A DNA stretch of 31,346 bases from Phoronis australis. Lineage: Eukaryota; Phoronida; Phoronidae. Within the stretch, counting starts at the first letter, position 1, and every line of letters starts with the position of its first letter. The notes below the pieces were generated by a model. That model had not been told where the DNA came from. It ran no database searches and saw only the letters and a list, made by a program, of their open reading frames with translations. The stretch lies in contig NMRA01000539.1 in NCBI GenBank assembly GCA_002633005.1, forward strand, positions 242,857 to 274,202, written 5' to 3'. The translations under genes were made by a program, and so were the position numbers. Below, piece after piece: positions 1-8,907 of the stretch.

Positions 1-1324
1 GTCTGCAGAAGTCTCGCGTGCCCATTGTTCGGGTTGATCTAGATTGTGAATGAACGGCAGCTCCCTGGCCCACCTATTACGTGAAAAGTGAAAACCCAAA
101 GAAAATTGGAATCTAATTTCTTTACATTTCTTTCTCACACCTTTGGGTAATCATGCGCTGTCTTTGAGTGAGTCATGTCAGTATCATTCACAAGGCATTT
201 ACTAAAACGACTTTATTTTGACAGCTATTATTTTGTCAATGGAAATATTGCGATGCAACACTGCACTACGTAGTAGTAAAAAGCGCTTTGGTTAACAATG
301 TCAGAGTGGCCAAAATCCCAAATATTCGCTGAGGGTTATTAAATACGTCCTTTCTTTTGTTTTTATCACATTACAACAAAGAATAACGTTCACCAACAGA
401 TTGATATCACTAAAATATTATAAATACAACAAGTATTTGCCTCTTATTATCACCTTGTAGGTGAAGTTCCGCGTGCCATTTAGTAGGTGCACCACCAGGA
501 GCGAACTTATTAAATTCTTTCTTTGCTTTGAAAAATTAATGTTACGATGAAAGTAACAAACTATTATTAGTATTTTTGCAAAGAGGAAGCGAAGAATCAA
601 CCCCTGTGAAAGTAAGAAGCTAGACAAGTAAAAACACAGTTCTAGACTGGACACATGGCCTTGTGGCGAACCGTTATATAACAGGAAACTAGCTCTCGCG
701 GAGGTATGTTCGGTTGATATATTTAACACAGGGAGTGAACAGATGTGACGCCCGATTATGCCTAGGCTGGGTCTCGTCTGTTGTGAATGAGTGCATGACC
801 TGTGCGAGTGACCTATAACAACACCGCGCCATCGGTGGAAAGTCTTGTGGTCAACATTTGCTCTGGTGTCAATTGCGATTGTTCGTAAAAATAACATTCT
901 TTGCGTAAACAACTTTTTTGAAAATTCTGTGCCAAGATTTAAGATTTAAGTTTTGAAATGCTTTTAATCATACATGATGGAGATTAGGCGAAAGAAACCA
1001 GTAAAATGATATTTTTAGGTCATCGGTCCAGGTCAAATTGTCGCAAACAAGAGAAACGTCTTTGGGTTCACACCCATGTCATAGGCGGAGGGAGTTCCAA
1101 TGCGCACTTAAAATCCAGTCCTACGCAATACTAGTGGGGATGGAAAAATGAGCACCCGAGGCGATCATACCAAATGATAGAAAACTCAGTCACTCTCAGT
1201 TTTTAACAGACCAATTATTAAGTACACTAATAATTTACAGTAATTTACAATAACTTTGTTTTTACAATCATGCATAATCTAGGTTGTTGCAAAGTGACTT
1301 GAAATCTTTATCATTACATACATA

Positions 1325-1405
1325 ACAATAATAGTAATAGTGATGGTAATAATGATGATGATGATGATGATAATAGTAATGATAATAGAAATAATAGAAA
1401 TAAAC
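1325..1405. repeat. Imperfect ATG/AAT trinucleotide microsatellite
   Basis: This is a run of AATAGT, GATGGT and repeated ATG units (uninterrupted ATG core about 1352-1370) grading into AATAGA. The apparent ORFs over it, rich in Met or Ile, are artefacts of the repeat. Confidence 0.85.
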
Positions 1406-1484
1406 GTGTGTGAGTTGGCTGGATCGTCACAATTCTGCTCCCCTTTTTTCGAGTTACCGCAGTCGGCGCAACACCCCCCCCCCT

Positions 1485-1543
1485 GTAGCCACAATTGTCG
1501 AGTTACCTCCCATCTGAGTTTCCGCAATTTTTTTCTACTTCCC
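1485..1543 (+). repeat. Short interspersed repeat, inverted partner at 31213-31270
   Basis: GTAGCCACAATTGTCGAG followed by TTAC, CTCCC, a T-run and CTTCCC matches, in the same order, the reverse complement of 31213-31270. Several mismatches and small indels separate them. The family is unknown. Confidence 0.5.
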
Positions 1544-1948
1544 GGAGTGAACAGTTGATACAAGTTCTTAGTATAACTTGGTATAATATTGATTTTCTCT
1601 TTTTATATAATTTGCTGTCAATGCGGTTTCTGGAATATTGTTGCCGTTTTTCAATTGTATTCTGGACTACTCAAGTTTTAGTGTTGAATTATCCATAGCT
1701 TTTATTCAAATCTAGGTGTGGGGGGTGCAACTGTCCCCCTGCCCCCGACTGTAGTACGCCCATGGGTCAAGCCTTAATTTTCCATAATTCAAAGCAAAAA
1801 GTCACACGTCTGCCCACCTGGATCTCGGCCATTTTTTCACATACAGCGAGTCCGTAGGCTTAAACAGTTTCCAATTAAAAAGACTGTAGATATTCCATAT
1901 CGTGATTTATCGAAACCAGTAAGTTTAACCGTGTGCTTGATTTTCTAG

Positions 1949-2275
1949 TGCCACCATCAACACCAATCATCGAAGGTTGCCCTATCTCTGTTTACGCCTC
2001 GGACACGATCAGCTTGTCCTGTTCAGCAGAACCCGGGAAACCCCAGGGAGAAATCACGTGGCACAAGCGACTAGCAGACGACACCCTGGTGACTTTGGGA
2101 TCGGGCCATCAAGAATCCGTCGAAAGACTACGAAATGGAAAACAAAGGTTGACCAGTGTGTTTCGAACGAAAATTGAGATGACAGACGACAATTCCAGAT
2201 TTATTTGCATGGTGAATAATTCAGCAGTGACTGGTGATCCACCATCGGTCGTTACTCACTCCATCAAAGTTGTTG
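1949..2275 (+). CDS. IgSF gene exon: C2-set-like Ig domain
   Basis: A 327-base exon with acceptor TTTTCTAG at 1941-1948 and donor GTGAGT at 2276. It is phase 1 at both ends, as usual for one-exon Ig domains. Core residues are the first Cys in LSCSA, Trp in ITWHK, and the second Cys in FICMV after a D-x-x-S-R-F stretch. A third Cys (EGCPIS) lies before the first core Cys. One N-glycosylation sequon (NNS) follows the second Cys. The VPPSTPIIEG start and the LRNGKQRLTS stretch resemble the C2-set_2 domain of Kirrel/nephrin proteins; that is family comparison from memory, not a search. Confidence 0.88.
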
Positions 2276-4749
2276 GTGAGTTTATGAAAACGTGGTGTCA
2301 TATCGAGTGAGCTTATTATTAATGATCTTTAGAACGCAGTGCGACGACGCAGTTACAGTAACACAGACAGGGAACCATTATAGGGTCGTCATTTATTTAT
2401 TTTGTTGGAACACTTATCTCTGTTATACTCCAAACGCCGCAAAGAATATGCTAGGCTACTGACGTCATTGTTTGATTGCATTTGGCAACTTCTGCTACAT
2501 TATAGCTTATAATAGTTTCCGAATTCGTTATTTTACTGAGAGTATTGAAACTACTGATAAGGAACGTTGCGCTTATGTTTGGTGTGGGTTTCAAACAACC
2601 ATCACATTGTTTCTGCAGAGCGTACTGACACCATTTCCACAACTGACGGCAGCAGCGCCGCAGAGTTTGACGAAGTGACAACCGAGTCTTCGGAGAGCTC
2701 CTCTGAATCTTTATTTAAGACACATTACAGACAAGAAAATCCTTCCTCGTCATTGCTGGCAGCAAGCACTCCTCCCACCACAACCGAAATGAAATCGACC
2801 ACCAGAGAAAGGAGTCCGCCGATTCCTACAGAAGCGCCCAAGAAACCTCCAATAATATCCACGTCAACAAATGCTTGCCAGGCGTTTAAACCGGGAATGA
2901 AAATCAAATTATATTGCCACGCCAATCTTGGACAAAACGCTGTGCTAGAGTGGAGAAAGGAATTGAGCTCCGGACGACACGTGGAGCTGAGAGGCCTTCG
3001 AGATGATTATTACCAAAATAGATATACGTCTGTAGTACTGGAGAAACCGAATCCGAAAAAATTGTCGCAAGTCATAAGTGTCCTCGAGGATGGCCTTACA
3101 ACTGAAGACGAAAGATCACGCTACCACTGTGTAATAAAACGAGGCTCCCGGGAACTTAAGGACTCGTTCACGGTTCAGTTCCAAGGTAAACAAATAATTA
3201 CAAGTGATTTTAATGCACCCATTAGCACAACAGCACAACGCTCCCGTAGTCCCCGAAATCGGCATGCCCACGGAGTTTTTTGATAGTGTCCTCAGACGGG
3301 AGGAGGACACCATGCTTGAAACGAGGTTTAACCAAAAATATAACGAAGCACGGACCTGGAAACACGAAATATAGTGCAGTGGATACGAAGAATCGGCGAC
3401 TTCTCGTTTTTTCGAATCCCCAAAACATTGGTTTTACATTTTCGTGCAGACTTCCATGATATTTTCGGGTCTGTATAACATATTCCTATGAAGTCAGATT
3501 CGAATTTCTTCACCGAGCGTGCTACACAGTACAGCGGCTGATCTAAGTTAGTTCAAGAAATTTAAACCTACCTCAGAAGGTGCGACTAAATGTGAGCCCC
3601 GCAGCTGAAATCTTAGTTCCGCCCTGGTAGTCAGCAGTTAAAATCATTTATGCCTCGTAGATTTTTATCAGTAATCACACTCAATTGCAGTCATTATTTC
3701 ACCAAAGTAAAGTCTCTGTTTTTTCTGTGTATGTGCGAATAACCTTGTTAATACCGCTTTTTTCATTGAAAAATATATCTTACTGGAGTCAGTTAGACAA
3801 TGCATTCCCAGAATTGGAAACACATTCATTCGTCAACGAATTCACCATTTATGTCTTCGGTGTTTGTTCACAGATCCGTGTAACTGCCCTGAGAGAGTAC
3901 CGGAACCAAAAGAAAGTCCTACTACCATCAGTCGTAACGACATGGGAGCCATTATCGCCGCCATTGTTTTGGGTACTGTCCTGGTAGTACTTGTAATCAC
4001 GTGCGTCCTTTTTGTAATGGTACGCCTGTACTACAGACGCCGAACTGATGGGAAATTTCTGTTAGGTAATTCAAACAGTAAATACATTGTACATACTAAT
4101 TTTGGTGTCGCCAATTTATGTTGTTATCGAGACTTAAACGTTGTTTTTCTCATTTTCTATGCCGCCTATGTTGATCTTTTGTAGCACTGTCATTGCCCAA
4201 GGACCCGAGAAACTTCGACGTATAGATACATTGAGAATTAAAAAGGGTATAGAACATAAGAAATTTCAATCTTTTAAAGCAATCTCTGCCACCAATAAAT
4301 CCACAGATGTCATTGAAGTTATTGTAGTACTGACGTAGACAACATTAGGCGTTATTTGTACGACTGTTTTTCTAGATTTACCCGTGCATCCTCGAACTGA
4401 ACCAAGAGAAACGCAGCAACCACCTGTGACTCGTACCGAGCAGCAACTCAGTCAAGAAGGGAACGAAAGATACGTGCCACCGTCCCCAACCCACCATAAC
4501 CAGCGGACGGCACCACAACAGAACGAAGAGCACGTCTACTTCGAAATTCAACATGGCGAAGTTTGTCCTAACGGGAATTGTAGCAATGGCGATGTTCCTG
4601 CCCAGTACACGACTATGAACGGTCCGACGCCAGGAGCGCAGTATGAAGAACCAGTTTGCTGTTGCAAGAAAAATTGCAAACATAAGCGCAATGATTACTT
4701 TGTGCTAGAGGACGTAAACGGCAGCTGTAAGAAACAACGGAAAAAGTAA
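1949..4749 (+). CDS. Ig-superfamily transmembrane receptor-like gene, 3' part (four coding exons)
   Basis: Exons 1949-2275, 2619-3185, 3874-4065 and 4376-4749 join in phase 1 at every internal junction and give about 424 residues ending at TAA. Order of parts: C2-set-like Ig domain, Ser/Thr/Pro-rich stalk with a second Ig domain, short Cys-containing membrane-proximal piece, one transmembrane helix, and a 124-residue cytoplasmic tail. The first visible domain starts with a VPPSTPIIEG stretch resembling the start of the second Ig domain in nephrin/Kirrel proteins, so at least one further Ig exon and a signal peptide exon are expected upstream; I could not find them in 1-1948. Likely a type I plasma-membrane adhesion or signalling receptor. 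The family is clear from the Ig cysteines and tryptophans, but I recognise no specific orthologue. The 3' UTR end is not obvious: the nearest candidates are ATTAAA near 5692 and AATAAA near 6652. Confidence 0.85.
2276..2618 (+). other. IgSF gene intron
   Basis: This 343-base AT-rich intron runs from the GTGAGT donor to the TTTCTGCAG acceptor. No other feature was seen in it. Confidence 0.8.
2619..3185 (+). CDS. IgSF gene exon: Ser/Thr/Pro stalk plus second Ig domain
   Basis: A 567-base exon with acceptor TTTCTGCAG ending at 2618 and donor GTAAAC at 3186, phase 1 at both ends. The first ~85 residues are rich in Ser, Thr, Pro and Glu, with an acidic run containing ESSESSSES and later TPPTTTE and PPIPTEAPKKPP. 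This suggests an extended, probably O-glycosylated spacer. The remaining ~105 residues form an Ig fold with Cys in LYCHA, Trp in LEWRK and Cys in RYHCVI. A spacer and an Ig domain sharing one exon without an intron is mildly unusual for this class. Confidence 0.88.
3186..3873 (+). other. IgSF gene intron, right part duplicated downstream
   Basis: A 688-base intron from donor GTAAAC to acceptor TGTTCACAG. From about 3603 onward it is closely similar to 25481 onward, beginning with the shared AGCTGAAATCTTAGTTCC. No RNA gene or other coding potential was recognised. Confidence 0.75.
3874..4065 (+). CDS. IgSF gene exon: membrane-proximal segment and transmembrane helix
   Basis: A 192-base exon with acceptor TTTGTTCACAG and donor GTAATT at 4066, phase 1 at both ends. 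It encodes a short membrane-proximal piece starting DPCNCPERVPEP, then a hydrophobic segment of about 25 residues from GAIIAAIVLG to CVLFVMV, then a basic stop-transfer sequence RLYYRRR. This fixes the topology: Ig domains outside, tail inside. Two closely spaced Cys (CNC) just outside the membrane could form interchain bonds; that is inference. A partial copy of this exon lies at 25759-25885. Confidence 0.88.
4066..4375 (+). other. IgSF gene intron before the tail exon
   Basis: This 310-base intron runs from donor GTAATT to acceptor TTTTTCTAG. The transmembrane exon frame stays open into it as far as a TAG at 4182-4184, but comparison with the copy at 25886-26001 shows mostly amino-acid-changing differences, as expected for an ordinary intron. 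Confidence 0.75.
4376..4749 (+). CDS. IgSF gene terminal exon: cytoplasmic tail with tyrosine motifs
   Basis: Acceptor TTTTTCTAG ends at 4375 and the stop TAA is at 4747-4749, giving a 124-residue tail including the split codon. It is hydrophilic and Pro/Gln-rich. Tyrosine contexts in order are YVPP, YFEI (VYFEI), YTTM (AQYTTM), YEEP and YFVL. YxxM is the known consensus for the PI3-kinase p85 SH2 domain, and YxxI/L fits general SH2 or sorting signals. None matches the strict ITIM consensus, because position -2 is not I/V/L/S, and the Tyr spacing does not fit an ITAM. A cluster VCCCKKNCKHKR combines cysteines and basic residues. Signalling through tyrosine phosphorylation is likely but inferred. 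Confidence 0.85.
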
Positions 4750-7164
4750 AACGTAAAGGGTAAAGCTGCGACCACGGGTGTGCCAATCTATGACTCATGT
4801 CACCGCAACTGTCCATGATGCGAGGAATCGTGCCTTCTGCGACGGTTTGTGACTCTACAAAACTCAACGCAGTTGAACTAAATCTGTAATATCATTCAAT
4901 CAAACAGCTATGTTTGTTGGTGTTACTTTAGTCTGGCATTGAGATGAGTCGCATCGAGCAGTGTGCGACGTTCAGTCGTGATAAGAGATACACACAATTT
5001 GTGGACCTACGCGCAGGATGTCGCAAGAGCGGGGTTACCATCATTTTCATAAAAACTAATCCCCAAGACAGCGAGCCCTCTACGGTGCTCCCTAAATCCG
5101 CCTAAACAAACCCTTTGAAATGATTCGCCCGGTGTCAAGTATCGAGCGACTGATTTCAGCTCTGTCTACACAGTCCGACGAGTTCAGTGTATGGAATTGT
5201 GTTACGACTTTGCTTACGTCAATCAGGGTTTGCAGAGAGCGGTTCAAAAGCCGTGAACAACTTCACTCGAGTCGGCCATAGATCGGAGCAAAATCGGACA
5301 TCCTTCATTTCAAATGACCAGTCGCATACACGTTTTTAGCTCGAAAAGCTAAGTGGCCGGGAACACTTGTCTACTCACTATCATTGTATAATTATATATG
5401 TAAACAGGAATCGATTACAAAGTCGTGTACGACTAGTCGGAGTGAAAAGGTAGAAATTCAAATGTGCCATAAAATGAGTGTTGTCAAGGGTCTGATAACT
5501 GACATCCAATACACAAGGGGCGAACGAGAAGGCTTCCGTCGTTCGGGGATCCTTTGGGCATATAGTGCGGAGCGTGGCACCACCAGTAATATTTTGATTT
5601 GAAGCCGGACCGCACAATCAATAGTAATCTTATTCGAGTTTCATTTCATACGTGTCTTGGGAGTTTAAATTTGAACAAAAGTAAAACGAAATTAAAAAGA
5701 TATTTAATAATTTAACCTATTTTAGGGTTATGTAGAAAGGCCAAGTGTCTCCCGGATGGATACTTTATACAACCTTCCAATCTCCGCTCATTAGCATATA
5801 AGAAGGATGCTTGAGAGCCCTCTTGTCTATGTACATATTAGGAGGTCAAAGGTTTAATTTCGTTAAAGGTTTAATTTCGTTATGATGCTGCTGCAAGAAG
5901 TGAACGCAATCCACAAGTTGTAGTGACACCTGTGTTTTCAAATATGCATAACCGGTGCTTTATTATCGCGGCTGCCTACAATTCTTCAGCACGTCTATTG
6001 TACAGTACGTTCGTTTCGTCTAAACACGCAAAAGTACAGGATTATCACTCAAACATAAAAATCCCAAAAGATAAAGAAAATTCTTTCGTTTGGTGTTACG
6101 CAACGCTTACATAGGCGAAGTCCAAATGTTATCATTGATACCAATACCTCTAGGCTACTTTGCCTTGGTTATAGACAAAAGAAGACCATCGCCATCGTTT
6201 TCCCTTTAACAGTGGTGTTGTTGGTGGGGGAAGGGTCTGTTCGAGGCGCCACCGCATGGAAGGGGGCAGCACAATGACCGGGAGAAGCAACATTTGGCTG
6301 CGACTGGTCGGGTGGCTAGCGGCTAAGGAATGGGTGACGCAAAAATGTTGACACTGGACTGGACGGGAAAGGGGGCGGCATCGTTACGTTACGCCTCGGG
6401 CAGCGATAATCCTAGCCAAACAATGTGCATGCACGTTTTTACTATACTGCTACACTCTGTGGTGCAGTATCGCTACTGTGTCTGGCAGGTCTGTCCACAC
6501 TGGACTAACTGAAATCTTTTGAGAAGAAAAAAGGAGAGGGGTATGTCTAGTAAGTTTACTTAGAACCTTAAATGATTCTCTGTTTCTGTGCTGGTGAGTA
6601 AAATACAGCCTGTGTCTCAACAAATGAATTTGTAAATATTAACTGTAAATAAACATGTGATATTATGCATTGCAACTACTTTTCATGATTAATTAAAAAT
6701 ACAAAATTACATTTACGAGTAACCAGTCGTCGTCATCACCATCATCGACGGTGTCACGGGTTAAGAGGTATAGATTATAGGGACTGTGCAAACATTGTTA
6801 CATTGTCGAGTTTGCTTTACCATGCTCAGTACATCAATCATTCGTGTCATGAACACAGGCAGCAAAACAAACAAGCAAACAACACTACAATCTGAGAAAG
6901 AATGTTTGGCACTCTTGACTAGTGCTTGGGTGAACTAATTGGAGTGTAATTGAACTGAATACGGCATTAGAATTTAGCTCTGGCTCTTTCGAATCCATTA
7001 GTATTCAATGGAAAGTCACTCTCCCGTGAAGAAATTTTAAAAAGCTTATCATTTTGGTTTCGTTACACAGAGGAAGGACTCAAATACTTTGATATGCAAT
7101 ACGAAGTCGTAAAATATTCGATTAAAAGAGCAGTACAAGTCTAAAAGTTCCAATCATGTGATGG
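4750..7164. other. Intergenic region downstream of the IsgSF tail exon
   Basis: No coding exon was recognised. The first part presumably contains the 3' UTR of the upstream Ig-superfamily gene. A ~90-base block (5304-5395) recurs at 26195-26283. A polyadenylation-like AATAAA lies near 6652, and a CATCACC-type short repeat occurs near 6730. The open frames here have neither splice-compatible ends nor family resemblance. Confidence 0.5.
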
Positions 7165-7966
7165 AGGGATTTAGCTTGTTGTTCTAAAAATTTTACTGTT
7201 ACGACCCCCTCGACCTACATGTACAACCCCCTCTACCCAGTCTACACAAGCTCGACTCGATCAGAACATAGGACAAGCGCTGACTTGCAGGACCGATGAG
7301 TTGGCCTGTGAGATCGGCAGGCTTTTCCCTGGTTTTCGCAATTAAAGAGTCGATTCGACATATTTTGAAAGCCAAAAACAGAAAAAAAACGCGACCAAAT
7401 CAAATGAAAGACCTACAACTGTCATTCCCGGCAGAGTGTAATCGCATCGTCTGCTCTTCAGTGAATGGTAGATTCAACCATTTTGCGGAGTGCGAGCCAC
7501 TGACAAAACTGTAATTTCATCAGTAAATAAAATACAAACTGTTAACTAAAAAGTATTCCGAAGTTTAATGGAGTATACTGTAAACGGGAATACAACAGAA
7601 AGCAAATAAAAATGTGAAATTATGTAAATTCACGTTAACGTACTCTCTCCCTAAGTTTAGTAGAACTGGGCCATAGGTAGCCGCTCGCGGAACTATTTCC
7701 GTGACAACGATAGCGCGCTCACAATGCGCTATTTCAGGTCACGTTCTCACGCACCTTTCTGTTTTTAATCTCCAGACTTAAGCCAGAGCAGACTCGCGTG
7801 CAGGTATGACTTATGGGATAGTCACTCAGCTACATAAAAAGATTATGAAATGTGTAAAAAGCACAAAAATACTTCTATTACCACAGGTTGTGGGTCGAGG
7901 GGGTTGTGGGTTGAGGGGTCGTGTGTCCAGGGGTGTGGGCTTTGAGGGTTTTTTAAAACAATCCCT
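7165..7966. mobile_element. Inverted-repeat (foldback/MITE-like) element, full copy
   Basis: The left end begins AGGGATT and continues through GTTCTAAAA to a tract of CGACCCCCTCGACC-type units (about 7200-7260). The right end (about 7885-7966) contains GGTCGAGGGGG-type units and ends TTTTAAAACAATCCCT. The two ends are imperfect inverted repeats of roughly 90 bases. The ~600-base middle has no recognisable protein. A shortened copy lies at 26285-26853. No clear target-site duplication was seen. Superfamily unknown. Confidence 0.6.
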
Positions 7967-8099
7967 GAATTAGGCCACCTGTGAAAGAGGGCGAACAAAT
8001 TGGGCCCGTGCGGCTAAAGATATTTTATTCAAACACGGGTTTCGAGAGGTATGGATAAGTGGCCCTGGAAATATTGACTTATTTATATTAAAAATTAAG

Positions 8100-8740
8100 C
8101 AAAGATTGCTGGATTGTGGTGCCCAAGAATAGAGGATATGCAGAACGTCAGCAAGTGCTCATTTTACTCTATCATCAAAACAGATCTATCTTGTGAAGAA
8201 TAGCTTTGCTGTCTACCACCAACTCTTCGTAGAATATTAGCCAAATTCAGGTGCTCTGGACATCAACTGAAAACATAAACTGGTAGGCACCATGACATTC
8301 CAAAGGATGAGAGGCTTTGTGAAATCTGGAGCCGCTCAGAAATTGAACACGAAATACATTCATTACTTAACTGTCCAGTACTAATCTATATTAGATCATA
8401 TTTTACCAGAACTATCCGGACACTTTACTGATATGAAAACATCAAATATCCATTTAACTCTAGCAACCTTTTGAAAAGACTGTCCCTATTTACAATAAAA
8501 GCTTGTGATTTAAGACAGAAAATTTTGACATTGTGAACGTGTAAATATGTATATACGTATTGAACATCTGCTCATGAAATAGCCATCTATACCAACTATT
8601 GCAATGTAACATGTACACATGAGCTTAGCTCCAAGTACAAATAAACAATCTCTGTATCTGTCTCCCTCCCCTCCTTCCGTCCCTCCCTCCGTCCCTCCCT
8701 CCGTCCCTCCCTCCCCCCTCTCTCTCCATTAGGTCACCTT
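8100..8740 (+). mobile_element. Decayed 3' end of a LINE-type non-LTR retrotransposon
   Basis: In a + strand frame from about 8230 the sequence reads RILAKFRCSGHQLKT, stop, TGRHHDIPKDERLCEI, then SEIEHEIHSLLNCP. This follows the conserved C-terminal pattern after LINE reverse transcriptases, in which a (K/D)ERLC...C motif precedes E-x-E-x-H-x-L-x-x-C. Here one expected Cys of the C-x-x-C pair is Trp (CEIW), and stops interrupt the frame. The segment ends in AAATAAACAATCTCTGTATCTG and a C/T-rich simple repeat, as expected for a LINE 3' end. It is a dead 5'-truncated fragment lying just past the 3' end of the TTC38-like gene. Confidence 0.65.
8660..8735. repeat. (CCCTCCGT)n-type simple repeat
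   Basis: Tandem CCCTCCGTCCCTCC units end in CCCCCCTCTCTCTC. They directly follow the LINE 3' end and probably grew from its tail. Confidence 0.85.
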
Positions 8741-8812
8741 GGGCGCATTCTAATCATGGGCCAAATTTTAACTAGGCTCTAGTACATGCGAACTTCGAAA
8801 CGTGCTTGGCAG

Positions 8813-8818
8813 TTTATT
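8813..8818 (-). promoter_or_regulatory. Polyadenylation signal AATAAA of the TTC38-like gene
   Basis: On the - strand the stop TGA (8825-8823) is followed by four bases and then AATAAA. No other AATAAA was noticed nearby on that strand. If used, the 3' UTR would be only about 25-40 bases. Confidence 0.6.
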
Positions 8819-8822
8819 GATA

Positions 8823-8907
8823 TCAGTCGTAAGTTTTCAACTTGTCAAACAATCGATCAGTTAGAGGGGAATTTTCTTTCAAGGCTTTCCTCTCTATCAA
8901 CAGTTGC
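8823..8907 (-). CDS. TTC38: TTC38 terminal exon: LKENSPLTDRLFDKL and stop
   Basis: 85 bases, acceptor GTTTTTTTCAG to stop TGA at 8825-8823. LLIERKALKENSPLTDRL matches LLMERDALKPNSPLTERL at the C-terminus of the family. The protein ends KTYD shortly after, slightly earlier than the vertebrate C-terminus. Confidence 0.92.

Larger units (their letters stand above)
1..1948. other. Non-coding region left of the IgSF exons
   Basis: No coding exon, RNA gene or clear retroelement was recognised. It probably belongs to an intron of the IgSF gene, since the first visible exon begins inside a codon. It contains a trinucleotide-rich tract (1325-1400), a C-rich run near 1475 and a short repeat shared with the far right end of the window (1485-1543). 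Confidence 0.5.

Noticed and set aside
418-912. 164-codon - strand ORF
   Set aside because: No splice-compatible ends, biased composition and no family resemblance; probably chance.
1279-1563. ORFs on both strands over the ATG/AAT tract
   Set aside because: Produced by the trinucleotide repeat; low-complexity Met/Ile runs.
4066-4184. Open frame running from the transmembrane exon into the intron, with the same stop in the duplicate (26001)
   Set aside because: Tempting as an alternative short tail, but about 8 of 9 differences between the copies change the amino acid, as expected for non-coding intron sequence.
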